64,000 nt of DNA from Fluviicola sp. Lineage in GTDB: Bacteria; Bacteroidota; Bacteroidia; Flavobacteriales_D; Crocinitomicaceae. The notes below the pieces were generated by a model. That model had not been told where the DNA came from and did no database searches. It worked only from the letters and a program-made list of their open reading frames with translations. A program made the translations under genes and the position numbers. The first letter of the stretch is position 1. Every line of letters begins with the position of its first letter. The DNA is taken from contig NZ_JBCNJT010000002.1 in NCBI RefSeq assembly GCF_039596395.1, positions 372,001 through 436,000 on the forward strand. Reading direction: 5' to 3'. This document shows positions 62,231 through 64,000 of the stretch, in pieces.

Positions 62231-62570
62231 AACCACATAGGTACATAGGTCACATAGTTTTTTTAAACTGTCTGCAAGCAATACAACCCTTTTATTTAAA
62301 ACCAGACATAATATTTCTATAAGGTTAATAGTATTAATCCTAGGCAAGACCTCTTTAATATTCCTCGAGGTGATCTATTTAGGTTGAAGAGAGTAATATT
62401 CTTTCATATACCTATTGGATTTCTACACAAATTCAACATTCTTGATTTCTATGTGACCTATGTACCTATGTGGTTAAAAGAAAATGAGAGCGGAGCGAAA
62501 CTACAAATTACCAGCTTGAATAGCACTAATCAAAAAAAAACTCTGTGTTCTATATACCTATGTGGTTTTT
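62231..62570. repeat. 27-bp perfect inverted repeat with third partial copy
   Basis: Bases 62231-62257 are exactly complementary to 62449-62475 (27 bp, core ACATAGGTACATAGGTCACA). A third, shorter copy (62550-62567) shares CCTATGTGGTT with the second. The 191 bp enclosed are AT-rich. The element fills the 469-bp gap between the MORN-variant gene and the next minus-strand gene; no ORF with family support lies inside. Confidence 0.85.
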
Positions 62571-62592
62571 AGATTGAACCTATGCGATTCCC

Positions 62593-63504
62593 TCAATGCT
62601 TATCCCAAAACGTAGGTTCTGAGAAACGGATAATGGAAATGAAATTGCTGCTCACTTCTCGCATGATAATGGAATACAACAAGCCGGTCAATCCGCTGTA
62701 GACAATCTGGTACTCGGTAATGAATACTCCATCCTTGTAAACATATTTTGCCTGCAAATTTCCAAAAGTGTCGTACGTGTAGCGTGATTCAGACATTGGA
62801 ACGGTATCCGTGTTTTTATAAACGGCTACTTTCTCGATCAATCCTTTATCCGAATAGCTGTATTTGGTGGTAATCCGGTTGCGGGTAATGGTAAACAACT
62901 CTTCTTCCCGGGCCAAATAGCCCAAACTGTCCTTGTATTGGGTCACTTCGAGGTATTGGTTTCCATAGCTGTTGAACACTTTCTTCTTGAATTGTCCTTC
63001 ATAAAGCTGGTATTCCATGGTTTCCGTATTCCAAAGCAAGCTGCGTTCAATAGCCGGTTTCAGGATGCTGTTCATGGTATCAATATCCCGGTAAACTTCC
63101 TCTTTTACAATTTGTCCCTCGGAATTATAGGTATAGTAAGTGGATAGGAAACCGCGTTTCTGACTGATTCTTTTGCGTACCAGTCTTCCGTCGGCGGTAT
63201 AATCGTAAAAACGGACATTGGTATCTGTGATCTGATCTCCTTTGGAAGTTTGATAATGGCGGACCAGGTTTCCCAGCGTATCAAAGTCGAAAACGTACAC
63301 ATAATTCGATTCACGCATGATATCACCCTGCTTCTTAAAGGTGAATTTCCCGTGAATTTCCTTGATTTTGCTGCCCTTCACAAATTTCGTATTGAAGAAG
63401 GGAATATCCGTGAAAGCAACTCCTTTCGTATTCTCAATAAGCTGTGCGGAAGATTGGAATGCTGGAAAAAGGAGCAGCAAAAAAAAGCTATACTTCAAAA
63501 ACAT
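62593..63504 (-). CDS. Secreted protein with YD-like repeats, unknown function
   Basis: A 303-residue protein from the ATG at 63504 (a longer frame begins at 63534). Signal peptide about 1-21 (FLLLLFPAFQSSAQ). The mature part is beta-rich with loosely repeated strands such as FYDYTADGRLVRKRI, YYTYNSEGQIVKEEV, KYSYSDKGLIEKVAV and RYTYDTFGNLQAKYV, each of about 20-40 residues. These look like RHS/YD-type repeats, though fewer than in toxins. No toxin domain follows. Function unknown; it is likely periplasmic or surface-exposed. Confidence 0.78.
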   Translation of the reverse strand: MFLKYSFFLLLLFPAFQSSAQLIENTKGVAFTDIPFFNTKFVKGSKIKEIHGKFTFKKQGDIMRESNYVYVFDFDTLGNLVRHYQTSKGDQITDTNVRFYDYTADGRLVRKRISQKRGFLSTYYTYNSEGQIVKEEVYRDIDTMNSILKPAIERSLLWNTETMEYQLYEGQFKKKVFNSYGNQYLEVTQYKDSLGYLAREEELFTITRNRITTKYSYSDKGLIEKVAVYKNTDTVPMSESRYTYDTFGNLQAKYVYKDGVFITEYQIVYSGLTGLLYSIIMREVSSNFISIIRFSEPTFWDKH

Positions 63505-63562
63505 AGCACAAAAGTGGCGTGAATTTCGAAGCATAGCTACTATTTTAAGAAAAATTGGTATC

Positions 63563-64000
63563 TCAATTCAACAAAGGAAGGATGAAGCTGAATCCCAGCA
63601 TACCAACCAATGCAATGGTCAAAACCGCAATTGTTAAAGGTGACAATTTGATCTTCTCTTGTTCCTGGTCTGCCGGAGAAGCAATCGTTACGATTACTTT
63701 CAGGTAGTAGTAAATACTGATCGCTGAGTTAATCAAAGCAATGATTACCAACCAGGAAGCACTTTTCCATGCTGCAGAGAACAAGACGTATTTAGCAAAG
63801 AAACCGGATGTAGGCGGAATTCCTGCCAATGACAACAAAGCTACGATGGCAACAATTGCCAGGAACGGATTGCGTTTTCCTAATCCTCTCAGTCCGTCGA
63901 TGCGGTCTTCCGGATCATTTACAGCAATCGCAACCGCGATAATTCCAACGATAGAGAATCCATAAGAGAACATGTAGAACCACAGGAATCCTGAAGAGAA
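63563..64000 (-). CDS. nuoN: NADH-quinone oxidoreductase subunit N (C-terminal part)
   Basis: The C-terminal 145 residues of an antiporter-like complex I membrane subunit; the frame is open at the right edge. Typical segments are WFYMFSYGFSIVG, RNPFLAIVAIVALLSLAGIPPTSGFFAKY (the conserved Pro/Gly helix break and Lys), INSAISIYYYLKVI and two final helices. The LAGIPPTSGF motif and the subsequent YYYLKV pattern are diagnostic of NuoN rather than NuoM or NuoL. Other nuo genes should lie beyond 64000. Confidence 0.93.
   Translation of the reverse strand, partial: FSSGFLWFYMFSYGFSIVGIIAVAIAVNDPEDRIDGLRGLGKRNPFLAIVAIVALLSLAGIPPTSGFFAKYVLFSAAWKSASWLVIIALINSAISIYYYLKVIVTIASPADQEQEKIKLSPLTIAVLTIALVGMLGFSFILPLLN

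Noticed and set aside
62384-62572. Small plus-strand open frame in the inverted-repeat gap
   Set aside because: It is made largely of the repeat itself, with no family resemblance or start context.

Overview
The window comes from a member of the Bacteroidota, most likely Flavobacteriales and plausibly a Fluviicola-like or other Crocinitomicaceae genome. The organism call is an inference from gene content. Supporting signs are several very large secreted proteins with type IX secretion sorting tails (both the type A tail and the CHU_C/gliding-motility type B tail), choice-of-anchor L domains, TAnnTTTG promoter elements just upstream of many starts, few Shine-Dalgarno sites, and dispersed intergenic hairpin repeats. 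I saw no rRNA, tRNA, prophage, insertion sequence or CRISPR array.

Layout. 1-4.9 kb: 3' part of an exporter-type ABC ATPase/permease, a T9SS type B adhesin and a convergent SDR protein with a degenerate active site. 5.2-13.9 kb: two giant paralogous T9SS type A proteins in tandem, each closed by a strong terminator. 14-20 kb: 3-hydroxyanthranilate dioxygenase, a small membrane protein, and on the minus strand an S4 RNA-binding protein and a cdd-meaB pair; then mtaB and a GT-C type membrane protein. 19.9-30.7 kb: a 1298-residue SBBP/PKD type B protein, purF, an orphan histidine kinase, gpmI and a second choice-of-anchor L protein. 30.8-37.7 kb: M20 dipeptidase and lipoprotein, a subtilase-fold protein that has lost its catalytic residues, glyS, a VapD-like toxin with a small upstream partner, and a persulfide-dioxygenase/rhodanese fusion.

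37.9-48.7 kb: a secreted cyclophilin-FKBP fusion, five related predicted outer-membrane barrel proteins in two blocks flanking a GH16 glycosidase, a PpiD/SurA-type chaperone, lipoprotein MsrA and a YyaL-type thioredoxin-domain protein. 48.8-57.4 kb: an operon of two SGNH-type proteins plus an MBOAT acyltransferase (probable polysaccharide O-acylation), then lipB, a serine hydrolase, a GT39-like glycosyltransferase and a small conserved protein. 57.5-64 kb: the tyrosine degradation pair hppD-hmgA, an SDR-type threonine dehydrogenase, a MORN-variant (YwqK-like) protein, a secreted protein of unknown function and the 3' part of nuoN.

Much of the window serves the cell envelope: exported adhesins, periplasmic folding and repair factors (PpiD, cyclophilin-FKBP, MsrA), surface glycan modification and glycan cleavage. 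Housekeeping genes (purF, gpmI, glyS, lipB, mtaB, nuoN) are interleaved. The most interesting signals are the apparently dead subtilase, the VapD module with a GTG start two bases after its partner, the barrel/GH16 cluster, the two-SGNH/MBOAT operon with a GDS-to-GGS change, and several families of intergenic inverted repeats, two of which form perfect 32-bp palindromes.
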